The notes under the pieces were generated by a model. That model saw nothing but the letters and a program-made list of their open reading frames with translations, ran no database searches and had not been told where the DNA came from. From Leptidea sinapis (Eukaryota > Arthropoda > Insecta > Lepidoptera > Pieridae), in NCBI RefSeq assembly GCF_905404315.1, contig NC_066269.1, positions 10,052,501 to 10,116,500 of the forward strand: DNA of 64,000 nt. The letters are read 5' to 3'. Positions 1 through 14,300 of the stretch are shown here, piece after piece. A program made the position numbers and the translations under genes. Numbering within the stretch: the stretch's first letter is position 1; every line of letters starts with the position of its first letter.

Positions 1-55
1 ATACCATCAGCTGAACGTCCTACTCGTCTCGTCCCTTATTTTCATTAAGAAAAAA
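1..55 (+). mobile_element. SINE-like family A, 3' end
   Basis: The sequence ACCATCAGCTGAACGTCC followed by TCGTCTCGTCCCTTATTTTC and an A-rich tail is the 3' end shared with the other family A copies in this window. Confidence 0.6.
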
Positions 56-570
56 GATTCAATTTCCATTTCTCTCTTACTGTATCTCCATTTAAGATGT
101 TCTTCTCTTTTCTCTTTGTTTTTCTTTTCACTACATTATACGCATATAGGTCCAGTAGTCATTCAAAGCACCAATCATAATAAACAATTAAAATTAACAC
201 GACAATTCTCGAATCGACGGATTTCTCCGATAAGATACAATATCTATATTAACGATAAGATTACACTGGATTCGTCCGGAAGTCGTAGGCACGAGAGTGC
301 GAAAAGTGATCCGAGCGCGTGAAAATGTGCTTGTTTGACAGGAAAATTCTTGTATACACGGATGAAAAATGACATTTGGATTCATGTAAGTAGCACTTAT
401 CAATACCACCTGATTTTAGGTTGAAATTTTCCCGATCATGATTCAACTGACATAAAACGCAAGTAAAGGGAATTACATTCTTAATAAAAAAAACCTGTGC
501 GTCTCGAGAGGCCCGACATAAGTGATAACTTAATCTAAGTTGAACTATTATAATACTTGATATTGTTTAA
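56..570. other. No gene seen
   Basis: AT-rich sequence between two family A repeats. Only short chance frames, with no splice-supported coding potential. Confidence 0.5.
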
Positions 571-571
571 C

Positions 572-890
572 TTGTGGGAGGCTCCTTTGCACAGGAAGCC
601 GGCTAGATTATGGGTACCACAACGGCGCCTATTTCTGCTGTGAAGCAGTAATGTGTGAACTGTGTTTCGTTCTGAAGGGCGCCGTAGCTAGTGAAATTAC
701 TGGGCAAATGAGACTTAACACCTTATGTCTCAAAGTGACGAGCGCAATTGTAGTGCCGTTCAAAATTTTTGGGTTTTTCAAGAATCCTGAGCGGCACTTC
801 ATTGTTATGGGTAGGGTGTATCAATTACCATCCGAGCTCAACGTCCTGCTCGTCTCGTCCCTTATTTTCATTAAAAAAAACTTACATTAA
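572..890 (+). mobile_element. SINE-like family A copy (full length)
   Basis: Runs from GGGAGGCTCCTTTGCACAGG through GGCGCCGTAGCTAGTGAAAT to the tail CTCGTCCCTTATTTTCATT with poly-A. At least seven related copies occur in the window in both orientations. No tRNA-like A/B boxes are obvious. The open frame inside is a shadow. Confidence 0.7.
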
Positions 891-1059
891 AACTTAAATC
901 TTACGTTTATTAATCTGATAATAAGAAATATTATTTATTAAGAAAATATTTTAATAATTCTACAATATATTTTATTCGTAGTTGCAATTCTTGAATATGT
1001 ACATAATCTTGTGTAAGTACATTATTAATATCACTATTATATCCTATAAAAGTAACAAT

Positions 1060-1400
1060 TGGTTAGAGTGAGAGAGGAGGTGCCTGCGTACCGCTGCCGT
1101 AAGTGTGAGAGAAAGGAAAGCCAGACAGTTGCCGTAACGCGTTACGTTACGAAGCGGTTTGCCCTCCTATAAGAAGTTAAATTTCAAAAACGAATTCTAT
1201 ATTTTTCGTTTAGTGTTATTACGGTATAGTTCTGAGGGTGTGTCCAAGCTATTTCGCTCTTAGGTCTCACTGAGCACAAATTTAAGAAATATATTAAAGC
1301 TTCTTTTACAAAGAATGCTTACTACAGTATAGTAGATTATATTATAGAGAATAATGATGCATGGTTCTGCGCAAGCCACCAAAAATTGTATAATATTTAT
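1060..1400 (+). mobile_element. LINE 3'-coding remnant
   Basis: The frame around 1255-1390 reads TEHKFKKYIKASFTKNAYYS-like sequence, the extreme C-terminus of CR1/Jockey-type ORF2. The same block occurs in antisense at about 21230-21360. Confidence 0.5.
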
Positions 1401-1634
1401 ATTAATCAGCTAAGTTGTTATATGATTTAAAAGATGGACTGCTTTTCGCACTGTCTATAAAAAATAGAAATGTGATGAAGAAATGAATTATCTTCTCATG
1501 TTCTGTAGATATATATTTTTTTTTTTTTGTAAAAATATAAGCTTTATATAAACCGTCGAGAAATGGTTTCAACTTTTCGCTATATTGAATAAATAATATA
1601 ATAAAATAAAATAAAATTTTAAGAAATTAATATC

Positions 1635-2120
1635 TTGACTGTTGCTTCTCAATATATTCTTGATAATATAATGCATGTTCATAGGCACTTAAATGAATTT
1701 GCTAGAAACTGTCATGACCATAATGTTAGCACCAGAAACAGACATAAGCATATAATACCTACTACTCGGCTATGTCGAGTTAGTAAGTCTTTTGTGAGGC
1801 AATGTATAAATGCTTTTACAACAAGATCCCGGAAAATGTTCAAAACAAAAGTGTTACGATATTCAAAAGAATTGTTAAGAAACGTTTGTGTGGTAAAGGT
1901 TAGTATAGCATAAAAGACTTTCCAAATGATGCCACAGATTGGGAATGGAGCGACTGCCCTCAGGCTATTAAATAATAAGTTTAATTGTACAATATTACTT
2001 TGTAAACATATTTTTTGATGAAAAAAAACCCGCTAAGCTTGTTGCGCCTATTCTTTTCAGGTGTGAGGCATTATTTTTGGAATGGGTGGTAGGTTTTAGA
2101 CTTTCAATAAGTGATGCCAC
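1635..2120 (+). mobile_element. LINE ORF2 C-terminal remnant
   Basis: Reads LTVASQYILDNIMHVHRHLN, then STRNRHKHIIPTTRL and SFVRQCINAF, the classic end of CR1-like LINE ORF2, followed by a 3' UTR-like stretch ending near GAATAAAAATATTTGCATTT. Confidence 0.6.
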
Positions 2121-2177
2121 ATCCTATTTTGAATAAAAATATTTGCATTTGAATAAATACGTTTAGCTGTTTCGTAG

Positions 2178-2361
2178 ATGGATCATAGAAGATGCTTTTC
2201 TTTCAGTTTTATCTGCAGCATTCTATTAGGCCTGACAGACACGTCCAGCTTTATCGGCCACTCTTGGATTCATGATCCAATCAGCGCGCGATGTATTACC
2301 GGCTATATGACAGATGTTCAGTCATGGGTTTCCAAGAGTGGGAAACTGATAGTCAAGAAAA
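2178..2361 (+). CDS. Toll9: Toll-like receptor exon 1 (signal peptide)
   Basis: The ATG at 2178 is followed by a hydrophobic stretch (FSFSFICSILLGLT) typical of a signal peptide, then the start of the ectodomain (CITGYMTDVQSW). The donor is A|GTAAGT at 2362, phase 1. TTCGTAG just before the ATG could be the acceptor of a 5' UTR intron. Confidence 0.8.
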
Positions 2362-5300
2362 GTAAGTTTTATTTTCATTTAATTTAATGAACAAAATTGT
2401 CTTAATATTAATAAATACATATTCGCAAAACCTCTAAGGTTTATGTGCGAGCGGTAAGTTCGCATTACAATAATTATTTTAATTACATAAGGCTTAATAT
2501 TACAAATAGTAGTAATAATAAAATAAACATCATGTATTCCTGGTTATTAGCTTTTGTATAGTATTTTTTTAGCTTTACTTTGAATTTTTTCTTTATTTTT
2601 TATTTATTCTACGTGTGTGGTAACTTTTTAATAACTCTAGCAAGGGGCCTCGAATACCAATCTGCTCATATCTTTTATGCTCAACATATTGTAGCATATC
2701 AAATGCCTTGCTGAAGTCAATAAAAATGACAAGCACATGAAGTTTATTATTCAAATGGTCATTAATTTCATTTGCAAATTGGCACAATAAATGAGAGGTA
2801 CTCTTTCCTTATTGAAATCCAAACTGTTTTTGATGTATGATATTGTTCTGTTTTAAAAAAGTGCTTATTTCATCTGCAATGTACCTCTCAATTATTTTGT
2901 CAAAGCAAGATAATATTGTGATAGGACGGTAGTTATTACAATTGTCATGGTCACCTTTTTTATAAATCGGTCTAACAATACCTATTTTTAAATCATCCGG
3001 GTTCTTAGAGGTTGCAATGCTGGTATTAATTAAATGGGTTAGCACAGGTTTTTTTTTAAGTCAATTGGTCTTATTCCATCTATACCTGGGCTTTTGTTGT
3101 TATTTAAGTATTAATCTAAAGGTCTGTTGATTTGTAATTTTTTTTTATCCTCATTGATACCTCTGTTCATTCCGGGGATAAGGTAGTTAGGATAGGGTGA
3201 CAACAGGTTAATCCTACGTTCTTAAGGTTACTGCTAAAATCTTGTGCAAACTAATTAGCTAATACTACGTCTGATATACTAAAATATTTATGTACAACGT
3301 CTTCTATCGATTGACTTTTGCCACTTAGCTCGTTCATTATTTTCCATTACCTTTTTGAGTCCCTAAAGTGTTTTTCTATTAACTTTTTATAGTATTTATT
3401 TTTAATATAACTTTCATACCTATTTGTTTTATTCCTAAGAGTTATAAATTATTCTATATTCCATTGTTTGATCCTTTTTCCGTATCCTATATAATTTCTG
3501 TTTCTGTTTTAACATAAGTAAAGCTCTTTTATCTATTAATATTTTCCAATGTATGTTTCTATTTTTTTATTGACTTCTTTTATCTGCCTACATTTATTAT
3601 AAATACAATTTAACTTATCTTTAAGATAACAATAGATTTCATTAGGCGTACGCTGCGATAATACATCACACCAATTATTTACATATATATATATATATAT
3701 ATATATATTATACGCAAATTTCTAAAAAAGGCATGATGTATATAACAAAACCACCTCTGCTACTGTGCTGTCTTAATTGAGTATACATGTTGTAGTTGGG
3801 TAATTGAAATAGACACTTGTTTGTTTCTTTTATGGTAGCCTCTGTTAACACTACTATATCTAGATTCCTTAGGCATGTTGATATCATAAGTTCTATTTGA
3901 CTTAAGTTTTAAATCATAGATCTAATGTTTACATGTAATGTGGTTAATATTTTTTTTTGTATTAGGTTTACCTAATCTTTAGATTTCATAAAGTCGTTCC
4001 AGCAAAGGAAGCTGATTTCATATATATTATGAGATGAGATATCCATTACATGACTTAACTTAGGTACATAATTAGATAAAAATTTAACGATTAAAAGGAT
4101 AATTACAATTTACCTTGCGTTACTCACTCTTCGCTAAGCTCAGTTACCAGTCTACTTATCTCGTCTTCAGATCGTATACACCTTGGAGGTTTCGGTATTC
4201 CTAGCTTGGATGTTTCCTCTCTTGTACCACACGTATTTAGCTATTTTGGTCAGCTTCAGCTCCATCTTTGCTCTCCAGAGCGTTGGTAGGTGTAAGAGTT
4301 TGTCTGAGATAAATTTCTCCACCACCGAAGTCATCTCATCTTATAGTTCTTGACTCTCTACGGTTATATTTGATCGTTACTACTATAGTGATTTCATTTC
4401 TCTTTTGGCTGGAAGGGGCTTTCGGTGATTTACGTTAGACCTTCAGAATGTCACCTGGTTCTATTTCTAGTTGTTTTCCTATTTTTTCTGAGATATCCAT
4501 TAGGTTTTCATTCTTCTGTTTAGGTATTCCACATACATCCAGTTGGTTTGCAATTTTCTCCTGCTCACTGATATTTATCTTTTGCTCAAGCAATTAATTT
4601 TTGTTTTTAATATGGGTATACTTGTTGTTAAGATCTCTGCACTGCATCTTAATGGTCTTCACTCTTTCTTCGTAGCCATTGATGATTTCTTGGAAGTTAT
4701 CAAATTTATCAGAATAGAATTGCAGAGACGTTTTCATCTCATCCTGTATGGTTTCTCTGATAACTTGTCATTCTTGCTGGCTACTTTCGAGGCTGTAGGT
4801 GCTGCAACCTCAGATTCTGAGTTGAAGTCCTCCTCATCAGGAATAATGGCTGATATGCGTTTGTGTTTAAGTCAAATGTTGCAGTCCTTGCATCTCCAAT
4901 CAACCGCCTCCATGGCAGTCAGAGTTCCAATCTTGGGAAGACAAAACTATTTAGTGCCACGCCGTACGATGCCGAGACTGATGGCTATCCGAGTTAAATT
5001 ATATTTTTATATGTACCAACTCCAGCGCTCTGCCCACACGTAGGTATAAATTTCAAGGAGACCACTGAGTTACGCTACTGTACTGTTCTAATACTTGTAT
5101 TGCGACCAAAGGAAAGAGCGGCCATCTTTAACTAGCAATAATCTATATAATTAATAATTTTAGGTAACACGAATGAAATATTAGATCTCTCGGAAACTTT
5201 AAACGTAACTGCCGCATTACAATACTTCGTGCTAAGGGATCGATCGCAAAGACGAAGACCAAGATTTATGAGTATGGCTAGATGTGGACTGTCACAAGTG

Positions 5301-8300
5301 CCTAAGGTATTAAGCCTCTAAGGTTTATTTTATTATTATCTTAAGTTCTACATAACTCCTATTATTTCTTAGCTTATGCAAAAGATCTAAGAAAACGGTG
5401 GTTATTTACCATCAGATGAACCCTGTCCTTCCCCGGTGCATAAGGAGAGTAGGGAAGTCCCAGGCTCAATGGTGTCGTAAGAGGCGTAAGTACGTAAGGG
5501 CATTTAGGGCTAGATTATGGGTACTAAAGAAATGTGTAAACATTATTGTGTTTCGGTCTGCAGGGCGCCGTAGCTAGTGAAATTACTGGGCAAATGAGAC
5601 TTAACATCTTATATCTCAAGTAGACGTGCGCAATTGTAGTGCCACTCAGAATTTGTGGGTTTTCCAATAATCCTGAGCGGTACTTACGTCAATACAGATC
5701 GTATTAATTACCATCAGTTGAACGTCTTGCTCGTCTCGTCCTTTAATCAATACAAAGTTGCACCATTTTCCCCCTATTTCGCAAGTGAAAGCGTTATTGA
5801 TGACGTTATAATATAACCTTGAAATTCCAATATACGCTGCTGAAAAATGACCATTATCATCATCATCATATCAGCCGGAAGACGTCCACTGCTGGACACT
5901 GCTCCCCTAAAGGCCTCCACGACGATCAGTCCTGTGCTACCCTCGATGATCTGTCCATCTTGTATGGAGCCTACCAACACTGCGTCTTCCGGTACGTGGT
6001 CGCTCGAGGACTTTACTACCCCAACGGCCATCTGTCCCTCAAACTATGTGCCCTGCCCACTGCCACTTCAGTTTCGCAATCATTGATGATAATCAATGAT
6101 CATAAATTCATTGCAGTTATGATTAAAACCTTATTCAGTTTTCAGCAATGCAGGCTTCGAACGTAATAGAACAGATGGAATTCTTCACGCTGTACGGAAA
6201 CAATTTTGGCGAGCTGCGAGCAAATAATGACAACTATGAGACACTTATCAACGCTACCAACATAACGCAAGTTTCCAATACTGTCGCACTCAATAAACAA
6301 AGTAAGTCTAATGTCAAGTTATTTATTTATAATGTTATATTGATACAAGTTTCAAAGCGATGTGAAAGATGTCGTGTAGGTTATGACTATAGATATGGCA
6401 ATTAAATGTCGCTAGGAGTCAATGGTGAAAATACAAAGTGGAAGGGCTCCGAGGAGCTGTTCAGATTGATTCCAGCAGCCGAAATCTACCGTTGGCCATT
6501 ACGGCAAAATGCTTAATACCACCCACATCACGTTGACGTCTGGCATTCCACAGCCGCGCGTTTTGCAAGAAATTTCTTGAGTCGTATGGTCACTTTATGG
6601 AATCAATACCAGCTGCTATTTTCCCGAGCTGACACGACTTAGGGACCTTAGAGAAGAGAATACTCCTTTAAAGGTCGGCAACACATCTCTTGACACGTTA
6701 TTGTTGTCCATGGGTGGTTGCCTCACCACTCCCCATCCCGTGAGCCACTTGCCACTTTGCCTCCTTTTATATAAAAAAAGGAATACAAGTGAGTAGTGAT
6801 TTAATATTAATCAAAACAGTAGACTTGAAACAACGCGTAAATATGTTTTTTTTGCTGCTAAAAACTGGTGTTATTAAAAAAACTTATAAAATGTGATTAC
6901 TTTTCACTATGCGATTCAAATATGATATTGCCGTCTTCTAGCACACAATTACTTTGGAAATCCTTCAATATCCAGAATATGTTATGTACATTTATGTAAT
7001 CGCGACAGTTTGAGACTCTCTACTCATGAAATAGCGCACTGGGATTGGTCGGCTGTTGTGACGTATCACCACCGGAAGAAATACGCAACAATAGCGAAGA
7101 GAACAAATTTGTTTCTTTATTTAATTACCAGTATAATTATTTTACGGGAAGCCCGTATAGTCGCTTCAAGTGACCACTGTGTTTAGCTATGGCAGTTGGA
7201 AATGTTTAGATGGAGATGATAATATACTAATAGTTCTATGCATTAAGGCTATGTCGTTAAAGCAGCCATGTGTTTTACATGAATGCATCCACATATTATT
7301 TCACCACACTATACAAGATGACTGGTGATACTCAAGGACATCACATTTGGCGATCATAATATAAAATGAAGAAAATAAATATTAAGTAATTGACTTCTTA
7401 CTTAATACTCTGTATTATTGATTGATGTAAAGGTGTTGTGTTTGTGATGCTGATTATTATTATTATAATGATGAAAAATCAATGAAAGCATCTAGCTTAC
7501 TTCAAGCTTATTTATTTTTCTGACAGAACTAAATTATAGCGACACAGAACCACATCATATACAGAACTATTAACAACAAACGTCAAAACGTAACAATGAA
7601 AACTTCAAAGACAAAGCAGTGATAGCATGAAAATATTACGTCAATGTACCTAACGGTAATGAAACTGAAAACCGTACTTACAGCAGGACGAGCGCGAGGG
7701 GGTGAAAGGGGAACGGGAGGGGACTTCACGTCAGCGAGGTCCAGAGATAATGTGGACGTGTAGTACGGTCGCCGCATGGACAATCGTATTGCACGGAGAT
7801 CGCGGGGCGCGAAAGTAGGAAGGGGAAGGTGGACACACGGACCTCTCGGTGCTTGCGCTAGCTAGTCATACTTCCATACAAACGTCATATGGCAATTACT
7901 GCCCTGATTGCGTTTAAAATATAAGTAATATTATTTATTTTTCTCATTATTATCTAGCCTTGTTTGGAAATAGAAAAGTAAAGAAAGATTGTGTTCAAAG
8001 TTATAGGCGTTAAAACTTCCATATATCAACATTAATGTTTACGCTTCTTTGGGCGTAAATAAACATACTGTGGAGTTCGAAAATGGCAATTCGAATAATT
8101 TTATTTAGAACACATACATTCAGTAGTTTTTTAAAATATCCATTTGCCTAATAGCCTGTTTGTAAAATTTTACGCGCTTATTTTCGTAAAAAATCATTAG
8201 TACCTGGATGACTTTTAAGAAGGCACAAAACTTGAACAAAAAAGACTAATAGGACTTCTGGATTCCAACCAGGGTCTTCTGATTTCCGGATCACCGGCGA

Positions 8301-11300
8301 AATTCACCAAATCGATTTTTCGCCCCCGAAACTACGTGTATACTAAATTTCATTAAAATCGTTGGAGCCGTTTCCGAGATTCAGCTTATATACATATTTA
8401 TATACAAGAACTGCTCCTTTAAAGATATAAGATTTATTATACCGGAGTGTGTGTGCCTGAGTGCACTAGCTTCTTACTGATCCTTCACAATGTGTATCTT
8501 TCGCACATGATGTTGGATGAGAAGTGATGAACGAGTGCGAGCCGTCGCAGTCGACTAGTGTATATAGTCCACACTTCATTTATTTATCTTATCTGTATGT
8601 TATGGACTGATATCAGTCAGATTTTCATATTTTATTGCTGATCGCAACGTTTTCCCATCAAGTTGTCAAAAAAAGAAAATAGTCGCTTAGTTTTTAACCG
8701 ACGATTTTCGTGATTCTTCTTTAGTTCGATGCGGGATGTCTCCCATTTGGTCCTATGATGTAATTATAGTTTTACAACATCATGGGACCATTTAGTGTAC
8801 TGCTTTTTTAGGAGTTTTGATTTAGTTTGATTATATGTTATTATTATTGACCCCTTTGCTGATAAGTGGGTCTTAGGCTTAGTTCTCATTCATAGCTAAC
8901 AAACGTTCTTCACGATATTTTTGTGTCTCACAAGAACGTGAAATAGGGGATCTATATCTACGATATGACAATGAAAAGCAACGAAATCTTATAGTTTACC
9001 CGATTAATGACACTAAAAAGTAAAATACCTACAAATGCTACACCCTCCACCATGCACCATATTCGTAGTACTCAAGGTAACAATTTCTATTTTTCTTCTT
9101 CTACTTTCATTCTTCAGCTACTGATTGGTAAAATTAAACTTTGGATATCGAAGATAAATGTTTTTTTTTATGATAATAGGCGAAAAAGCGAGGACGACGT
9201 TCAGCTACTGGTAGCTGATACGCCCTGCCCATTACAACGCAGTGCTGCTCAGGATTCTTCAAAAACCCAAAAATTCTGAGCTACAATACAATTATTTCTC
9301 TCGTCAATTTGAGACATAAGATGTTTAGTCTCATTTGCCCAGTAATTACACTAACTACGGCGCCCTTCAGTCCGAAACACAATAATGGCTACACATACAG
9401 CTTCATGGCAGGGAAAGGCTTCGCTGTGGTACCCATAATCTAGCTGGAATCCTGTGCAAAGGAGCCTTTCACTAGTAAATGCTCATAGTCGCCTCTTACG
9501 ACACACTTTGGCCAGGAACTATCCTATTCTTTTTATGCCCCGAGGAAGCACAGGGCAATAGGAAATAAGCACAGTGGTTTAGTTATGACACCAAAAGTGT
9601 CCTGCGATTTTGTTAGCATCACTTTACTCGAGTGCTTCCCACTATTGAAGCTAACTGAAAAACACATTCAAATCAAAACAGGCAGCGGTATTGACGACAA
9701 GGGCAAGTCCAGCAAAGGAAAAAAATACAAATCTTTATTTTCATAAAAAAAAATACTAAAACTGCTGTATATAATGACAACTAACTGATTTTCATTTACA
9801 GGAGGTAACAACATACAAGCCAAGCAAGCGTCATAATCACAATCTAAAACAACAACAATATTACTACGAATTATTGATAACTTGGATTACAACATAAAAT
9901 GTGTTAATCCAAACTCACAACTGTTATCTAAGTTATCTGCTTGTAAAATTTACAAACATTTAAACGTTTAGACGTTCAGGTGCTCTGGAATCCAATCGAA
10001 AATATCGAAGTACATTTAAAAAATAAAAGCGCATGAAGATGACATATTTAGAATGATAATGACGACGATGACTTTACTATTTAATCAGGTCGAAAAGCTG
10101 TCCTAAAATTAAATCTTTTTTAGTTTATTATGATAGCAATTGTTTGGGTATCGTGGCTAGTAAAATTACTGCTAACAACTTATGTTTTATAAAAAAGATT
10201 CAGCCTAGTATCGTTAATTTGCTAAGAGTTGAAGATTTTCGTTACTTTATTATGGATTACATAATCAGTAGCCAACCAAACTTGAAGTATATTTCTTCCA
10301 ATAAAAAAAGAATCATCGAAATCGGTTGGCGCAATATTGAGTTATTCGTAAATTTATCATCATACGTAAAGCAAATTGTTAAGTCAAAAGCAGCGTGTAA
10401 AGCAAATTTAAGACTTTTATGGTTTTCTCATGGATGCCATTGTCAGATCTGGACCAAATTACAATGGGACCACACGGGAAGCACCAGCATTCAAATAAAA
10501 TCATTATCAAAATCTTTTCACCCGAAAGTTTTGAAAGTTTTGAGGTAACAAACATAAAAAAAAACATACCGACGAATTGAGAACCTCCTCCTTTTTTGAA
10601 GTCGGATAAAAATGACGCGCGCAATCGCTCAGAATTTTGGGTCTTTCAAGAATCCTGTTTAGTACTGCATTGAATGAGCAGGGTGTATCATTTACAGCTA
10701 GGTACACGTTTTGCTCAATTGCTTAGTCTTGCTAAATTTTTGTATGTTATATTGGGAACACAATTAATTGCGCAGATTTTCTTAGGAATTTCTACTAGGT
10801 TAACACTGAGTAGAGCAACCTTTCTTCTTAAATAAATGATGTAATGACATGATGTAATGATATTTTATTTCAGGAAGGACCAGCTGGTCAGCCGGTTTCA
10901 AGGGTATAACCTTTCACAATCTCAAAGAATTAGACCTTCGATCTTGTCAAATAGATATCCTTGATAACTTTACATTCAAAGGAATGCCTGCAATGCAGAA
11001 ACTATATCTCGGAGAGAATAAGATACACCACATCAGCGCAAACGCTTTCTCTGGGCTCAGAGATCTGATCCACTTAGATCTGAGTAGAAACATGGCAAGT
11101 ACAGATACAAGTGAAGGAGTTACTTTCGAATCGTATGACGTATTTGATAAACTGCCAAATTTAGCCCTATTAGATTTTTCATTCACTACGCTAACTAACC
11201 GAAATACAAATTTGCTTGAACGTCTTGGCAAAAGCATACAAATTCTATCCCTATGTTATACGGCATTGAACAGGCCGAGAGAATTTACGTTCCGAAACAC

Positions 11301-14300
11301 ATCGTTAGTTTATATGGACTTGTCTGGGAATTTAGATATACTTAATTCTCCAAATATTTTAAGAGGCCTTGAGCGCTTAAGAGTATTATTCGCAGAGTTC
11401 GTGGGACTAAGATCGTTAGATGCCGTATCGAATTTAACTAAATTGGAAATACTTAAGGTTAACGACAATGAATTAATGCAAATTGATCCTGATTCACTTA
11501 CCAAGCTAAACAATCTACAGATAATCGATTTATCAAGGAACAAAATATCGTCGTGGTTCACAAAAACTTTCGACTATTTGTTTAATTTGAAGATGCTGAT
11601 CTTGAAGGAAAATAACATTAACGTCATTACTGAGGAAATGCTAAAAGATATCAAACATATTAGATACATAGCATTTGCTAAAAATTTCATGGTATGCTTT
11701 TGTCAGATGAGGGAGATGTACAATATTGGTCTACAAAACGAATTCAGATTAAATGCAACATTGATACGACCACTGTACAATAGGAATGTGTATAACAACT
11801 CATTAAACATACAAGACGCATTTAGTACATACAACAATGTAATACGAAACCGAAGAAATGTGACTGAGGAATGCTTCCATGAAGGCAAACCTACTGGAGA
11901 TTGTTTTTTAAAGAGCTCGATGAATTTTACTATGCAAGGCGATTTTCTTTTTGTTGACTACGATTATATAGACTACAGCTGCTTGGGTTTTGATAATTCA
12001 GAGACAATTTCGATTTCAAAAGTGACATTTTGCAATCAGACTAATAGATATTTAGATCCAGAGGATGACCTTGAAACGGAGCTTAAATTGATATACCTTT
12101 TGATCATCCCGGCAGTATTGTTGCCAGTCTTGTTATTTATCTACGCGTTTAGGCGCAACTTTAGATATTGCCTAATATCGATGAGAAACTCTGCGATGCT
12201 TAGCTTGATCAATACTAACGATATCGGAGATGGTAAGTTAATTAAAGCGTTATATTCAATTACATATTATAATAGTGTATTCACGACACTTTTTGACAAC
12301 GTACTGGTAAATATTAAATAAAATGCAAATAGAAAAAGGTGGCATTATAGGCATCACTATCTGTCTCTTTCTAACATAAAGTATCATAACTATATATTTG
12401 TAACGATAGAAACGTCGCTACAATTCATTTGACAGAAACGACTGGATTTTTACGTGTATGAGATTTGATAGTGAATTTATCTCTTATTTTATAGATAACG
12501 TACAGTACATTACAATATATTTAGGAATAATTAAATTCAAGCTGGTCGACCAATTCAAGAAAACATTTGTAAAGGTTTAAACTTTAAACAAATTTCAGAA
12601 ACGAAGAACTTCAACTACGACGTATTTGTGTCTTATTGCAACGAGGACCGTGCGTGGGTATTGGACCAACTTCTGCCACACGTGGAAAAAGACTGCAACA
12701 TCAGTGTTTGTCTCCATGAGAGGGACTTCCAGGTATGGAAAATGATTTTTATACTAAAACTCCTCTAAAAATACCTTTGTATTGATAGGTCATCCACGGA
12801 TAAAAGTTCATTTATTAAGGACAATGGTGGGGTTCATATATGTACGTTTACTCGATTCTTTTACGGTGAAGCAAAACTTTCTGTTCTTTTCTGTTATTTC
12901 TTCACTTAGAGGTCAATAATCAAGTGAAAAGATTTCGTAAAGCATACTAAAAAAAATTATTTGTCTCCGAGAGGACTTTGTGTTAGATAGTACATTATTG
13001 CATGGTTTCCGACAGGTTGGACTATCAATATTGGAGAACATCGTATCTTGCATGGACAGGTCAAAGTCAATTATGCTGATCATCTCCCAAAGGTTCCTCT
13101 TAAGTCAGTGGTGTCAATTTGAGATGCATCTTGCTCAACACAGGTAATAACTCAATTATAGAAAAACATATTATTTGAATGCTAAAAATATTTCGAGATT
13201 TAAACTAGACGCTCTAGTCGATCTAGACAACAGATCACCGTGATTCCAGCATTTGTTATTAAGATATAATTCATGAAAAGCACTTCACATATTGATAAAT
13301 AATGTAGAGGGCGGTTGTAGATTGATGTACCCAATCTACTGTACCCAATTAATATTTTTCAGGTTTATTTATGATAAGCAAGCTGTTACCCGTGACTTCG
13401 TCCGTATTTATGCCTGTAACCATATCAGTTGCTTTCCAAATGTTGTGGATTGATATACAATCTTTTGTAATACAAAACAATCACAATATATTAAAAGCCA
13501 TAAAGGGCATGTATATTATCAAAATTGATTCCTTTAGAATTATTTTTAATGTCATTTACTTTTTAATGTCATTTAGCGGTAGTAACCGCTTCGGAAACAA
13601 ATGACAGCACGAGAAACTCTCCCAGCATTCCTTTTTTGCGCTCTTTTTAATAAAATATACAATATTGTAATGCCATTGCTGTTGCTATAAAACAATCATT
13701 ATCCAGTCCCAGGCTAATGCCTCATCATCATAACTTTCTTGGTTTGGTGTCAAATTTCGGAAAAGATGAGCTTTAATGCTAATCAGAAGCGATATGCCCG
13801 AAATATGAAAAAACTTTTTGTGGTAGTCGGATTTGCAAAGTACCTAATTCAGAAAAAAAGGGTTACACGAAAATGTTTCTTACGAACGCTGGCTTAATGA
13901 TGGCCGATACAAATTGTGAATGGTAAATTCGGACGAAATCGCAAGTAACATCTAGAACTATATATATTTGTAACTAAAGAGGATTTCGAGATCATTATCG
14001 ACAAGGCACTAACAATGCCCATTGACGGAGGAATATACTTGGGTCTTGAATGATCTATCTCTCCATCTTTCCTCGTTAAATTTTAGGGAAGGTAACGCGA
14101 TCATCGAATGCCAAGCTCCAGTTGTAATGCTGGAGGTCTCGACTAAATAACATATAAATCGTATATGTGCACCCGGCGAAATGTGAGTCCCCTTTATGAC
14201 CCTTGCAAAACTGGTGCAATCACGAGCTACTGGCGTGCCTCGATTTGACGTAGGAAAAAAAACTACGTTTTAAAAAAGCGACTTCAAAAACTGAAAAGTA

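Noticed and set aside
4543..5043. 166-codon plus-strand frame
   Set aside because: It is antisense to the ORF1/5' region of the minus-strand LINE.
10144..10548. 134-codon plus-strand frame in Toll intron 3
   Set aside because: More than half of it is a widespread lepidopteran repeat, with no splice or protein support.
13364..13460. Acceptor TTTTTCAG followed by an open frame, as the last TIR exon of the Toll gene
   Set aside because: The frame is RTE/SINE tail sequence. The real TIR end is found at 14851-15064.
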